A DNA stretch of 28,986 nucleotides from JADHUC01 sp964617665 (lineage in GTDB: Bacteria > Planctomycetota > Planctomycetia > Pirellulales > Pirellulaceae), in assembly GCA_964617665.1 (NCBI GenBank), contig CAZUAH010000128.1:1-28986 (forward strand), written 5' to 3'. Positions 16,140 through 23,754 of the stretch are shown here, one piece after another (position 1 is the stretch's first letter; each line of letters begins with the position of its first letter). The notes beneath the pieces are model-generated. The model was not told where the DNA came from and searched no databases. It saw only the letters and a list, made by a program, of their open reading frames with translations. The position numbers and the translations under genes are program-made.

Positions 16140-16643
16140 ATGTCCAGTTCTGAACCACGAATTGCTGTCTACACGGGATCGTTCGATCCGATTACGTTGG
16201 GCCACCTCAACGTCATTCGTCGAAGCTCGCGTCTGTTTGACCGCCTGATCGTCGGCGTTGGCATCAACACCAGGAAATCCGCATTGTTCTCGCCGGAAGA
16301 ACGCGTCGATTTGGTGGCCCGTGTGACGACCTCGTACGGAAACGTGGAAGTGCGAACCTTCACCGGGTTGGCCGTCGAGTTCGTACGCGATTGCGGAGCG
16401 ATGGTGATGATACGTGGCGTGCGACCGCTTACGGACATCGCCGCAGAATTCACGATGATGATGGCCAATCGTCAGTTGGACCCCGACATTGAAACGGTAT
16501 TTCTGATGGCGGACGAAGAGTTCTCGCACGTATCAAGCTCGTTCATCAAGGAAATCACGCCTTTGGCCAACGACGAGATGTTGGCAAGGTTCCTGCCAGA
16601 AGAGATCATCCCGGACATGCGCAGCAAGATGGACGAGGCCTGA
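16140..16643 (+). CDS. coaD: Phosphopantetheine adenylyltransferase
   Basis: CoaD transfers AMP from ATP to 4'-phosphopantetheine, the penultimate step of coenzyme A synthesis, in the cytoplasm. The 167 residues match the family (about 160). The nucleotidyltransferase motif TLGH (Thr19-His22) sits in YTGSFDPITLGHLNVI, Lys46 follows in INTRKSALF, and RGVRPLTDIAAEF (92-104) and FSHVSSSFIKEI (128-139) are the conserved substrate- and ATP-binding blocks. The start is the ATG 39 bases after the cytidylyltransferase stop with a weak GAGA upstream. CoA synthesis beside phospholipid genes fits lipid metabolism but may be coincidence. Confidence 0.96.
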   Translation: MSSSEPRIAVYTGSFDPITLGHLNVIRRSSRLFDRLIVGVGINTRKSALFSPEERVDLVARVTTSYGNVEVRTFTGLAVEFVRDCGAMVMIRGVRPLTDIAAEFTMMMANRQLDPDIETVFLMADEEFSHVSSSFIKEITPLANDEMLARFLPEEIIPDMRSKMDEA

Positions 16644-16665
16644 GCGGTATTTTAGGAATATAAAC

Positions 16666-16681
16666 TTGTCAAAATTGCCAA
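16666..16681. promoter_or_regulatory. Tandem TTGnCAA palindrome, putative operator upstream of sufR
   Basis: Two copies of the 7-base palindrome TTGnCAA (16666-16672 and 16675-16681) are separated by AA in the AT-rich gap between coaD and the SufR-like gene. The whole 16-base block is also a dyad at 12 of 16 positions. The placement suits a site for autoregulation by the SufR-like repressor. Single copies of TTGnCAA also occur inside coding sequence, so only the tandem arrangement is notable. Confidence 0.4.
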
Positions 16682-16817
16682 ATATAGCCGAAATTCAGTG
16701 AAATCAACGCGGCCCTCGCGGTAAGTCTATCGTGGACATCGACAATGTAACCACTGGATGAGGTGTCCGGAGACTCGTTACCAAGATTTGTCCCCGAGAG
16801 TGTTGGCGCACGGAACG

Positions 16818-17435
16818 ATGGAAGACGGCTTCGTTTCATCGGATTCAATCGTCCTCGATTTGCTGCGAAGCAGCGAGCCGATGACTGTCGCGCAACTTGC
16901 TGAAGCGACGCAAGTTACAGCGACGGCAGTGCGTCAGCGGCTGAATCGGCTGCTGGCTCAAGGGTACATTGGACGTAACACATGCAAGGCGGGTCGCGGT
17001 CGTCCCAGCCACAAGTATGGGTTGACCGACAAAGGGCGTCGCAAGGCCGGATCTAACTTCGCGGATCTTGCCACGGCGTTGTGGCAGGAGGTGTGGGCAG
17101 TTGAGGATGCGGAAGTACGGCGTGGGCTGCTGCAGCGTCTAGCAAAGCGTTTGGCTGTGATGTACGCTGGTCAGATTCAAGGGAAGACCTTGGAGGAAAG
17201 GATGCAGGAACTATCGGACCTGTTCGCCGAACGGCGAGTTCCGTTGAGCGTCGAACAGTCTGACGACCTGCCAGTCCTGACCGCTACGGCTTGCCCCTAT
17301 CCTGACTTGGCGGATGGCGATCGCTCCGTTTGTGCGATGGAGAAGGTGCTCTTCTCAGAGCTCCTCGGAGCAGACGTACATTTGGCCAAATGCCGCCTTG
17401 ATGGCGAAGCATGCTGCACGTTCGAGTCCAATTGA
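16818..17435 (+). CDS. sufR: SufR-like Fe-S-sensing transcriptional regulator
   Basis: This is a winged-helix regulator of 205 residues from ATG 16818, or 225 from ATG 16758. The shorter form is preferred because its helix starts as in other SufR proteins; neither start has a clear Shine-Dalgarno. The N terminus is an ArsR/DeoR-like helix-turn-helix (VAQLAEATQVTATAVRQRL, residues 24-42) with a GRGRPSHKYGLT wing (59-70). The C terminus holds five Cys: Cys159, Cys172, Cys192, Cys199 and Cys200. The Cys-X12-Cys spacing is that of SufR proteins, which bind a [4Fe-4S] cluster and repress suf genes when holo. The Cys172 to Cys200 distance resembles the mycobacterial protein as I recall it, an unverified memory. 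It is the first gene of a Fe-S assembly cluster, which strongly supports the call. Confidence 0.85.
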   Translation: MEDGFVSSDSIVLDLLRSSEPMTVAQLAEATQVTATAVRQRLNRLLAQGYIGRNTCKAGRGRPSHKYGLTDKGRRKAGSNFADLATALWQEVWAVEDAEVRRGLLQRLAKRLAVMYAGQIQGKTLEERMQELSDLFAERRVPLSVEQSDDLPVLTATACPYPDLADGDRSVCAMEKVLFSELLGADVHLAKCRLDGEACCTFESN

Positions 17436-17453
17436 CACGCGAAACGGATCACC

Positions 17454-18083
17454 ATGACACAGCCCTGGATTGAAGCGAGAATTGAAGAAAACGTCCTTGT
17501 AACCACCGTCGAGCAGGCGATCAACTGGGCTCGCCAGTCCAGTATATGGCCGATGACTTTTGGCTTAGCGTGTTGTGCTATCGAGATGATGGCTGCCGGT
17601 GCGGGACGTTACGACATGGATCGTTTCGGTGCAGGGGCCTTTCGTGCAACGCCTCGCCAGGCGGATTTGATGATTGTGGCTGGAACGGTGACGTACAAGA
17701 TGGCAAGTCGCGTGAAACGCCTGTATGACATGATGCCGGATCCGAAGTTCGTGATGGCCATGGGTGCCTGCACCGTTGGCGGCGGTCCGTACTTCAAGTA
17801 TGGGTACCATGTAGTCAAGGGCGTGGATCTCGTGGTACCAGTGGACGTTTACGTCCCCGGATGTCCGCCTCGGCCCGAGGCATTGCTTGAGGGCTTGATG
17901 CGGATTCAGGACAAAATGAAGGGCCACAGAATCGCCAAACGCAAGACGGCCGACAGCTCGCCGCTGGATCTCAGCCGCGGAGTCAAGGTCGACGACGAAC
18001 TCCCCATTCCTCATCACACCGGTTACGTCGAAGCCCCTTCGGATCAAGAGCCGTTGACTGATCACCAGCAGTTTACCGACTAG
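17454..18083 (+). CDS. nuoB: NADH-quinone oxidoreductase subunit B
   Basis: NuoB is the complex I peripheral-arm subunit that holds the terminal [4Fe-4S] cluster N2, which passes electrons to quinone. All four ligands are visible: adjacent Cys40-Cys41 in GLACCAIEMM, Cys106 in GACTVGGG and Cys137 in VPGCPPRPEAL. The first about 155 residues match the family; the 209-residue protein ends in a polar tail of about 50 residues (KRKTADSSP onward) that is not part of the usual core. ATG 17454 begins 18 bases after the sufR stop. No other nuo gene lies in the window, and the next genes are sufC, sufB and sufD, so complex I assembly may be tied to the suf operon. A hydrogenase-type small subunit is less likely given the motif set. 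Confidence 0.93.
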   Translation: MTQPWIEARIEENVLVTTVEQAINWARQSSIWPMTFGLACCAIEMMAAGAGRYDMDRFGAGAFRATPRQADLMIVAGTVTYKMASRVKRLYDMMPDPKFVMAMGACTVGGGPYFKYGYHVVKGVDLVVPVDVYVPGCPPRPEALLEGLMRIQDKMKGHRIAKRKTADSSPLDLSRGVKVDDELPIPHHTGYVEAPSDQEPLTDHQQFTD

Positions 18084-18151
18084 TCAAGCGTGCTCGGACG
18101 TTAAACCGCTCGTATTTCAAACGCCTTCAAGGTGGAGGTAACGGTACCGAT

Positions 18152-18973
18152 ATGGATTCAACGCTTAAGATATGTAATCTGCACGTGTCCGTCGAAGGCA
18201 AGCCGATCCTGCGCGGCCTCAACCTCGAGATGAACCACGGCGAAACGCACGCACTGATGGGGCCGAATGGTTCAGGCAAGAGCACGCTCGGTTTGGCCAT
18301 CATGGGACATCCAAACTACGAGGTGACCGACGGAACCATCGAGCTGGATGGCCAGGACCTAGTCGATGTCGGCGCCGACGAGCGGGCGCGTGCCGGGCTG
18401 TTTATGGCCTTCCAGCGTCCGGTCGCAATCCCTGGCGTCAAGATGGCGGACTTTCTGCGGCACGCAACCACCAATGTTCGCAACCCGGATCGCAAAGAAG
18501 GCGAAGGGCTGTTGCCTATGCGAGAGTTTCGCAAAGAGCTGCGCGACAAGATGAAACATCTGCGCATGGATCTGGAATTCGCCCGGCGTTACGTGAACGA
18601 CGGTTTCTCCGGCGGCGAGATGAAGCGAGCCGAGATTCTCCAACTGGCCATGCTGCAGCCCAAGTTTGCTGTGCTGGATGAAACCGATAGTGGACTGGAC
18701 GCCGATGCCGTCCGTTTGGCAAGCGAGAGTATCGCACAGATTGGCCGTCAGAAGATGGGACTGCTGATTATCACCCATCACGACAAGCTGCTGGAGCACA
18801 ATCCGCCCGAGTTCACGCACGTAATGTTGGGCGGCCGAATCGTGGAAACCGGTGGTGTCGAGTTGGCAAACGAATTACATCGACACGGCTACGACCGGAT
18901 TCGCAAGACGTACCCCGAAGCCGACGCACGGAACCAAGCAATGCTCAAGAAAGAAGAGGCACTGATCGCATGA
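18152..18973 (+). CDS. sufC: Fe-S cluster assembly ATPase SufC
   Basis: SufC is the ABC-type ATPase of the SufBC2D scaffold that assembles Fe-S clusters in the cytoplasm. In its 273 residues the Walker A is GPNGSGKST (37-45), the Q-loop Gln88 lies in FMAFQRPVAIPG, the signature is FSGGEMKR (152-159), the Walker B is FAVLDETDSGLD (172-183), and the switch His209 lies in ITHH. The TDSGLD D-loop is typical of SufC and separates it from transporters, and no membrane partner is present. GGAGG lies about 13 bases before ATG 18152, slightly distant. The C terminus is about 20 residues longer than E. coli SufC. It heads the sufC-sufB-sufD block. Confidence 0.97.
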   Translation: MDSTLKICNLHVSVEGKPILRGLNLEMNHGETHALMGPNGSGKSTLGLAIMGHPNYEVTDGTIELDGQDLVDVGADERARAGLFMAFQRPVAIPGVKMADFLRHATTNVRNPDRKEGEGLLPMREFRKELRDKMKHLRMDLEFARRYVNDGFSGGEMKRAEILQLAMLQPKFAVLDETDSGLDADAVRLASESIAQIGRQKMGLLIITHHDKLLEHNPPEFTHVMLGGRIVETGGVELANELHRHGYDRIRKTYPEADARNQAMLKKEEALIA

Positions 18974-19057
18974 GGCCATTTCAGGGAGGCACCGCGAGAC
19001 CGTATCCGAAACGACAGATAGACTGAGATACCATCAGTAACACGAAAGCCTGAAATC

Positions 19058-20473
19058 ATGGCAACCGAAACTGCAGCACAATCGCCGCCGGAGCAGATCG
19101 GCGAGATAAACAAATACGATTTTCGCACCCAAACCGAAGCCGTCTTCAAAGCCCGCAAGGGCTTGGATCCCGAAATCGTCGGTCAGATTTCGGAGATGAA
19201 GGCCGAGCCGGATTGGATGCGAGACTTCCGCCTGAAATCCCTGGAGATCTTTGAGTCCAAACCAATGCCAAAATGGGGCGGCAATATTGGCGTGGACTTC
19301 CAGGATATCTTTTACTACCTGAAACCAACCGACGGACAAGGGAAATCATGGGATGAAGTGCCGGACGAGATCAAGGACACGTTCGAGAAGCTCGGTATAC
19401 CCGAGGCGGAACGCAAGTTTCTTGCAGGGGTCAAAGCACAATTTGAAAGCGAAGTCGTCTACGGCTCACTGAAGGAAGACCTGGGCGACAAGGGTGTGCT
19501 TTTCACCGACATGGACTCGGCACTGCGTGATCATCCGGACATCGTCAAGGAGTACTTTTCGACCATCATTCCGCCAGACGACAACAAGTTTGCTGCTCTG
19601 AATTCAGCCGTATGGTCAGGCGGTTCGTTCATCTACGTTCCGCCCGGTGTAAAAGTCGACTTTCCGCTGCAAGCCTATTTCCGCATCAACGCGGAGAATA
19701 TGGGACAGTTCGAGCGGACGCTGATCATCGTGGACGAGGGCGCCGAAGTGCACTATGTCGAAGGCTGTACCGCGCCCATGTACAGCAGCGAGAGTCTGCA
19801 CTCGGCGGTTGTCGAGATCGTCGTGAAACGCGGCGGACGCTGCCGCTACTCGACAATCCAGAACTGGGCCAACAACATCTATAACCTGGTCACGAAACGT
19901 GCGGTTGCCTACGCGGACGCCACGATGGAATGGGTGGACGGCAATTTGGGCAGCCATCTGACGATGAAATACCCGGCCGTCTACATGATGGAGCCCGGGG
20001 CGCGTGGCGACATCCTTTCAATCGCCTTTGCCGGTGCGGGCCAGCACCAGGACACGGGTGGAAAGCTGGTACATTGTGCTCCGCACACCACCGGCCAGAT
20101 CATCTCGAAATCGATCTCCAAGGACGGCGGCCGCAGCAGCTATCGCGGTTTGGTCAAGGTCGAAAAAGGCTCGAAGCACGCCAAATGCAACGTCGTATGC
20201 GACGCGTTGATCTTGGACCCGAAGAGCCGAAGTGACACATATCCGTACATCGAAATCGCCGAACAAGACGTTTCGATCGGCCACGAGGCAAGCGTGTCGC
20301 GCATCGGCGAGGAACAGTTGTTCTATCTGATGAGCCGCGGATTGAGCGAATCGGAAGCCAGCACCATGATCGTAAACGGATTCATCGAACCGCTAGTGAA
20401 AGAACTGCCCATGGAATACGCCGTCGAGATGAATCGCTTGATTCAGCTGCAAATGGAAGGTTCGATCGGGTAG
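19058..20473 (+). CDS. sufB: Fe-S cluster assembly scaffold SufB
   Basis: SufB is the scaffold on which nascent clusters are built with SufC and SufD. The 471 residues match the family length. Conserved blocks include WSGGSFIYVPPGVKVDFPLQ (186-205), VEGCTAP with Cys237, AKCNVVCDALIL with Cys377 and Cys381 (region of E. coli Cys405), and IGHEASVSRIGEEQLFYLMSRG (407-428) containing His409-Glu410. This chain is SufB rather than SufD because of its N-terminal DFRTQTEAVFKARKGLD block and complete beta-helix core. The 84-base gap after sufC contains GGGAGG far from the start and no clear Shine-Dalgarno. sufD begins 30 bases after its stop. Confidence 0.97.
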   Translation: MATETAAQSPPEQIGEINKYDFRTQTEAVFKARKGLDPEIVGQISEMKAEPDWMRDFRLKSLEIFESKPMPKWGGNIGVDFQDIFYYLKPTDGQGKSWDEVPDEIKDTFEKLGIPEAERKFLAGVKAQFESEVVYGSLKEDLGDKGVLFTDMDSALRDHPDIVKEYFSTIIPPDDNKFAALNSAVWSGGSFIYVPPGVKVDFPLQAYFRINAENMGQFERTLIIVDEGAEVHYVEGCTAPMYSSESLHSAVVEIVVKRGGRCRYSTIQNWANNIYNLVTKRAVAYADATMEWVDGNLGSHLTMKYPAVYMMEPGARGDILSIAFAGAGQHQDTGGKLVHCAPHTTGQIISKSISKDGGRSSYRGLVKVEKGSKHAKCNVVCDALILDPKSRSDTYPYIEIAEQDVSIGHEASVSRIGEEQLFYLMSRGLSESEASTMIVNGFIEPLVKELPMEYAVEMNRLIQLQMEGSIG

Positions 20474-20503
20474 CGCAGGGAACATGGTCGTTTGAGAAGA
20501 GAT

Positions 20504-21817
20504 ATGAACACAGCCACCATTCAACCAACATTCACCGACGAAGGATTTGAAGCGTTCCTTCAAGAGCGCGACGAACCGGATTGGCTGGTCGACGATCGCC
20601 GATCCGCCTGGAAGACGTTTTGCGAACTCGATTGGCCGTCCCGCCGCCATGAAGAGTGGATGCGAACGGACTTTCGCGCATTCAAGCTCGATCGCTACTC
20701 GCTACCCTTCGAAACAGCCGCGACGGAAGAGACACCGTCGGCGCAGCTGACCGAGGGAGTCCACCTGGGCGGGTATTCGGGATCGTTGGACAGTCGTCCC
20801 ATCGAGTCTCGACTTGATCCCAAGTGGACGAAAAAGGGCGTATTGTTCGGCAGCCTTGACGAATTGGTCGCCGAGCATGGCGATCTGATCCGGCCACACT
20901 TGCTACGACGAGCGGTGGATGCGAACTACGACAGATTCGCCGCTTTGCACGCTGCTTGTTGGTCGGGCGGCCACGTCCTTTATGTGCCTCGCGGAGTAGT
21001 TGTGGACGAACCAGTTCACGCGTTGTCTGCCATGACCGACGGCGGCGTGGACCTCAGCCACACACTGGTGATACTCGGAGACGGCGCGGAAGCGACGATG
21101 CTGTCCGAGACGGCCAGTACTGGGCCGCAGGATGGCGGTTTCCACTGCGGAGCCATCGAGATCCTTCTGGGGCGCGGAGCCCATCTGCGGTACGTCAATC
21201 TGCAGGACTGCGGAAACGGCGTTTGGTACTTTGCCCACCAAAAGGCCGTCGTCGACCGCGACGCATCGTTACAATGGACGATCGCTGCATTGGGTAGCCG
21301 ACTATCCAAGGTGAATCAGCACGTTGCACTGGTGGGCGAAGGTGCCAATTGCCAGGTGAACGGCGTCATGTTCACCGAAGGCAAGCAACAGTTGACTTAC
21401 CATACGCTGCAACACCACGTCGCTCCACACTGTCAAAGCGATTTCCTTTACAAGGCGGCACTGCAGGACCGGTCCCGCACCGTGTGGCGAGGGATGATCA
21501 AGGTAGATCCCGACGCTCAGAAGACGGACGGGTACCAGCGCAACGACAACTTGCTGCTGAGCGAAAGGGTGCGGGCCGATTCGATCCCCGGACTGGAAAT
21601 CGAAGCCGACGACGTGCGTTGCACGCACGGATCGACCAGCGGCAAAGTGGACGAGGAGTTGATCTTCTACGCCATGTGTCGAGGTTTCACCCGCAAAGAA
21701 GCGACGCGCATGATTGTCAGCGGGTTTTTCCAGCAGATTTTCGACCGCATTACCATCGAGAGCGTGCGCGACGCGTTGGGACGGGCCATCGCGGCTCGGG
21801 TAAGGGAGTATGAGTAG
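20504..21817 (+). CDS. sufD: Fe-S cluster assembly protein SufD
   Basis: SufD pairs with SufB and SufC and is needed for iron entry into the scaffold. The 437 residues from ATG 20504 contain YDRFAALHAACWSGGHVLY (142-160), a beta-helix core, and VRCTHGSTSGKVDEELIFY (371-389) with Cys373 and His375, matching the Cys/His pair important in E. coli SufD. MCRGFTRKEATRMIVSGFF closes the conserved C-terminal helical domain. A TTG at 20492 would add four residues; the ATG with GAGAAGAG upstream is preferred. It lies 30 bases after sufB and 5 bases before the Rieske gene, so the genes are very likely cotranscribed. Confidence 0.95.
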   Translation: MNTATIQPTFTDEGFEAFLQERDEPDWLVDDRRSAWKTFCELDWPSRRHEEWMRTDFRAFKLDRYSLPFETAATEETPSAQLTEGVHLGGYSGSLDSRPIESRLDPKWTKKGVLFGSLDELVAEHGDLIRPHLLRRAVDANYDRFAALHAACWSGGHVLYVPRGVVVDEPVHALSAMTDGGVDLSHTLVILGDGAEATMLSETASTGPQDGGFHCGAIEILLGRGAHLRYVNLQDCGNGVWYFAHQKAVVDRDASLQWTIAALGSRLSKVNQHVALVGEGANCQVNGVMFTEGKQQLTYHTLQHHVAPHCQSDFLYKAALQDRSRTVWRGMIKVDPDAQKTDGYQRNDNLLLSERVRADSIPGLEIEADDVRCTHGSTSGKVDEELIFYAMCRGFTRKEATRMIVSGFFQQIFDRITIESVRDALGRAIAARVREYE

Positions 21818-21822
21818 AGAAG

Positions 21823-22140
21823 ATGTCAGAATTCATCCCGATTGCCAAGACAGACGAGGTTCCAGATCCCGGACGGAAAGTGATCGAGCTGGACGACGGA
21901 TTCGTCGTGCTGTTTCATGTGGACGAGCAGTTCTATTGCATCGACGACGTGTGCACGCACGACGGCGGTCCGTTGGGCGAGGGCCACTTGTGCGGCCATG
22001 ATATCGCGTGCCCGCGTCACGGTGCCAAGTTCGACATTCGCTCGGGCAGAGCGCTGACCATGCCCGCGACCGAAGACACCATCGTTCACGAAGTGAAAGT
22101 CGACGGCGACGACGTGTACGTTAAGCTGAGCGAGGATTGA
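21823..22140 (+). CDS. Rieske-type [2Fe-2S] ferredoxin
   Basis: This is a small soluble Rieske protein of 105 residues. The two ligand motifs are Cys44-X-His46 (CTHDGGPLGEG) and Cys63-X2-His66 (CPRHGAKFD). The spacing is that of bacterial dioxygenase-type ferredoxins and not of the cytochrome bc1 Rieske subunit, which has a membrane anchor. It has no signal or membrane segment, so it acts in the cytoplasm, probably as an electron carrier for Fe-S assembly or another oxygenase. Rieske genes recur inside bacterial suf operons. It starts 5 bases after sufD, with the AGAGAAG site overlapping the sufD stop region. A truncated oxygenase subunit is a less likely alternative. Confidence 0.92.
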   Translation: MSEFIPIAKTDEVPDPGRKVIELDDGFVVLFHVDEQFYCIDDVCTHDGGPLGEGHLCGHDIACPRHGAKFDIRSGRALTMPATEDTIVHEVKVDGDDVYVKLSED

Positions 22141-22142
22141 TC

Positions 22143-22460
22143 ATGGCGATTACCGAAGATGCCATTCGCGAACAACTGAAGAACGTCATTGATCCCGAAC
22201 TGTTCGTGAACATTGTCGACCTTGGGTTGGTGTACACCATCAACTTGTCGACCCGAGCAGACGGCACGACAGACGTACAGATCGAGATGACCATGACCAG
22301 CCCCATGTGCCCCGCAGGCCCGCAACTGGTCAGCGGCTGCAAAATGGCACTTCAGCAGTTGGACGAGGTAAACGAAATCGACGTCAAAGTCGTCCTGGAT
22401 CCACCCTGGTCCCCGGACCTAATGACCGAAGACGCACGTGACGAATTGGGTATCTTCTGA
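22143..22460 (+). CDS. sufT: SufT-like MIP18/DUF59 Fe-S maturation factor
   Basis: This 105-residue member of the MIP18/PaaD family (DUF59) aids Fe-S protein maturation. It shows the family blocks DPELFVNIVDLGLVY (17-31), TMTSPMCPAG with Cys56 (50-59), and VVLDPPWSPDLMTEDARDELG (83-103). It starts two bases after the Rieske stop, with GAGGA inside that gene's end as ribosome site, so it is translationally linked. It is the last gene of the suf block. PaaD of phenylacetate degradation has a similar fold but lacks this context. The sufT symbol is based on context and is less certain than the family. Confidence 0.85.
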   Translation: MAITEDAIREQLKNVIDPELFVNIVDLGLVYTINLSTRADGTTDVQIEMTMTSPMCPAGPQLVSGCKMALQQLDEVNEIDVKVVLDPPWSPDLMTEDARDELGIF

Positions 22461-22533
22461 CTCCACCAACGGGCTACACCTCGGAAGACGGCAAAGGCGT
22501 CGGAGTAGTGTGTGAATAGCGTGCTGCTGGCAA

Positions 22534-22896
22534 CTACGGCAGTGGATCGGCTAAATCTGCCTTTGTGTCATGAAGCCACTTGACGAATTTCGTAACGTAG
22601 TCGGGATTCACTCCAGCTTGCTCTGCGATTTGACGCAATTCATCTGGGGCGACTTGCTCAGGATACGTGAATTGCTGTTCAGACATCGCGCGGTATGCGC
22701 GAGCCTCTTGCGTGGAGATGACGTGAGAACGCACCTCAGAGAACCGTACTCCCGTTTCTTCTTTCAAATCTCTCTTGACTTTCCCTGGCATCGCTAGGCA
22801 TGCGAGCCACCACGAAAACCGGTCGCCAAGCGTCGGTCGATACATTCTACGAAGAGCCAAGAGGATATCGCGATATGACACTTCGTTGCGTCGCAC
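22534..22896 (-). CDS. Hypothetical 120-residue protein
   Basis: I do not recognise this protein. It is 120 residues from GTG 22896 or 115 from GTG 22881; an in-frame stop upstream bars a longer form, and no Shine-Dalgarno is clear at either start. It is soluble and charged. The N-terminal part reads YRDILLALRRMYRPTLGDRF, a central region has PGKVKRDLKEETG, and the C-terminal 50 residues have helix-forming segments (APDELRQIAEQAG and NPDYVTKFVKWLHDTK). It is the last gene of the minus-strand helicase, hydrolase and small-membrane-protein run, 48 bases after the 49-residue ORF. It is convergent with the suf block. Reality is supported by length, composition and the absence of a gene on the opposite strand. 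Confidence 0.6.
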   Translation of the reverse strand: MRRNEVSYRDILLALRRMYRPTLGDRFSWWLACLAMPGKVKRDLKEETGVRFSEVRSHVISTQEARAYRAMSEQQFTYPEQVAPDELRQIAEQAGVNPDYVTKFVKWLHDTKADLADPLP

Positions 22897-22944
22897 TGCG
22901 TCTGCATCCCGGAGTGGTGGAGGGTGTCAGCAACCCCCACCCTA

Positions 22945-23094
22945 TCACCCGCGAGACACGGAGGGAAGCGTTTCCCACCAAATCGAAATCCGGAAAAAAA
23001 CCACAACGTAGATGGCCGCAAACGCAAGCATCACGATCCAGGCACAGAGCGTGATGCGGGACCGGACTCGCCCAAGAGCGTGCCGTAGACGCAT
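22945..23094 (-). CDS. Small single-pass membrane protein, 49 residues
   Basis: A short ORF begins with ATG directly after the TAG stop of the hydrolase gene (the minus strand reads TAGATG), so its translation is probably coupled to that gene. It encodes a strongly basic N terminus (MRLRHALGRVRSR), one hydrophobic helix (about residues 15-35, LCAWIVMLAFAAIYVVVFF) and a short tail ending SVSRG. By the positive-inside rule, the N terminus is cytoplasmic. The function is unknown. The basic-then-hydrophobic design and the exact abutment are what argue for a real gene; no homologue is known to me. Confidence 0.6.
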   Translation of the reverse strand: MRLRHALGRVRSRITLCAWIVMLAFAAIYVVVFFRISIWWETLPSVSRG

Positions 23095-23742
23095 CTAAAC
23101 GATCGATCGTAACACTTTGAACACCTCGCGGGCGATGATCTCGGCTCCCATTCGATTCGGGTGCAATTCGTCGCCGAAGTGTTCGTCTCGAAGACACGAG
23201 TGAATGTCCACGTACGGCGCATCGGCCTGTTGGCAGTACTGGCGCAGCCGCCTGTTGTGGTAGTCTCGCTTGTGTTCGAGTTCCTCGTTCATCGTCCTCG
23301 AAAAGCAGCCCTCATTGACGGGCGGGACGTTGAATAGGATTGTCTGCTTTTCCCGTTCTCGAACGGTAGCGATCATCCGGTCCAGGTTGTCGATGATCCG
23401 TTGGCTCGTTTGCTCCAGGTCGGGCCAAGTTCCCAAGTCGTTTGTGCCGAAGCCGATGATGAAGTATCGCGAGTTGGGAAACATGTCGAGATAACGTGTG
23501 ACGTGCGTCAGACCGTAATCGCTCAGTTCGCCCGCAATGCCGCCATCCGCAATTCGCAGACCGAGTGGACCGCAACGTTCCTGGAGAAACTCGGGATACG
23601 TCGGATACGGCCAGTCTTGGGCACGTCCAAAATTGTTCCAGCCAGTGATACTGTCCCCTGCACAAACCACGTCGACCTTGGTTCTCGCTTCTTCGAACGA
23701 TGGCGTGCCGGCATCGACGATACGGACAACGTCTTCGGTCAC
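23095..23742 (-). CDS. SGNH/GDSL-family hydrolase
   Basis: This 215-residue cytoplasmic SGNH hydrolase is likely an esterase or lipase acting on an acyl ester. Block I is GDSIT (29-33) with nucleophile Ser31, followed by the oxyanion glycines in ADGGIAGE (66-72), block III GTND with Asn101, and block V DELHPN, where Asp191 and His194 complete the triad. No signal peptide is seen. The GTG start at 23742 has AGGAG about 7 bases upstream, a good site. It starts 12 bases after the helicase stop and its own stop abuts the ATG of a small membrane ORF, so it is within an operon. Substrate is unknown. Confidence 0.92.
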   Translation of the reverse strand: MTEDVVRIVDAGTPSFEEARTKVDVVCAGDSITGWNNFGRAQDWPYPTYPEFLQERCGPLGLRIADGGIAGELSDYGLTHVTRYLDMFPNSRYFIIGFGTNDLGTWPDLEQTSQRIIDNLDRMIATVREREKQTILFNVPPVNEGCFSRTMNEELEHKRDYHNRRLRQYCQQADAPYVDIHSCLRDEHFGDELHPNRMGAEIIAREVFKVLRSIV

Positions 23743-23754
23743 CGCTGGACTCCT

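Noticed and set aside
22534..22896. Resemblance of the 120-residue protein to the signal recognition particle M domain
   Set aside because: The likeness is limited to a PGK stretch and a helical VTKFVKWLHDTK segment; without a GTPase domain or a Met-rich groove it is not supportable.
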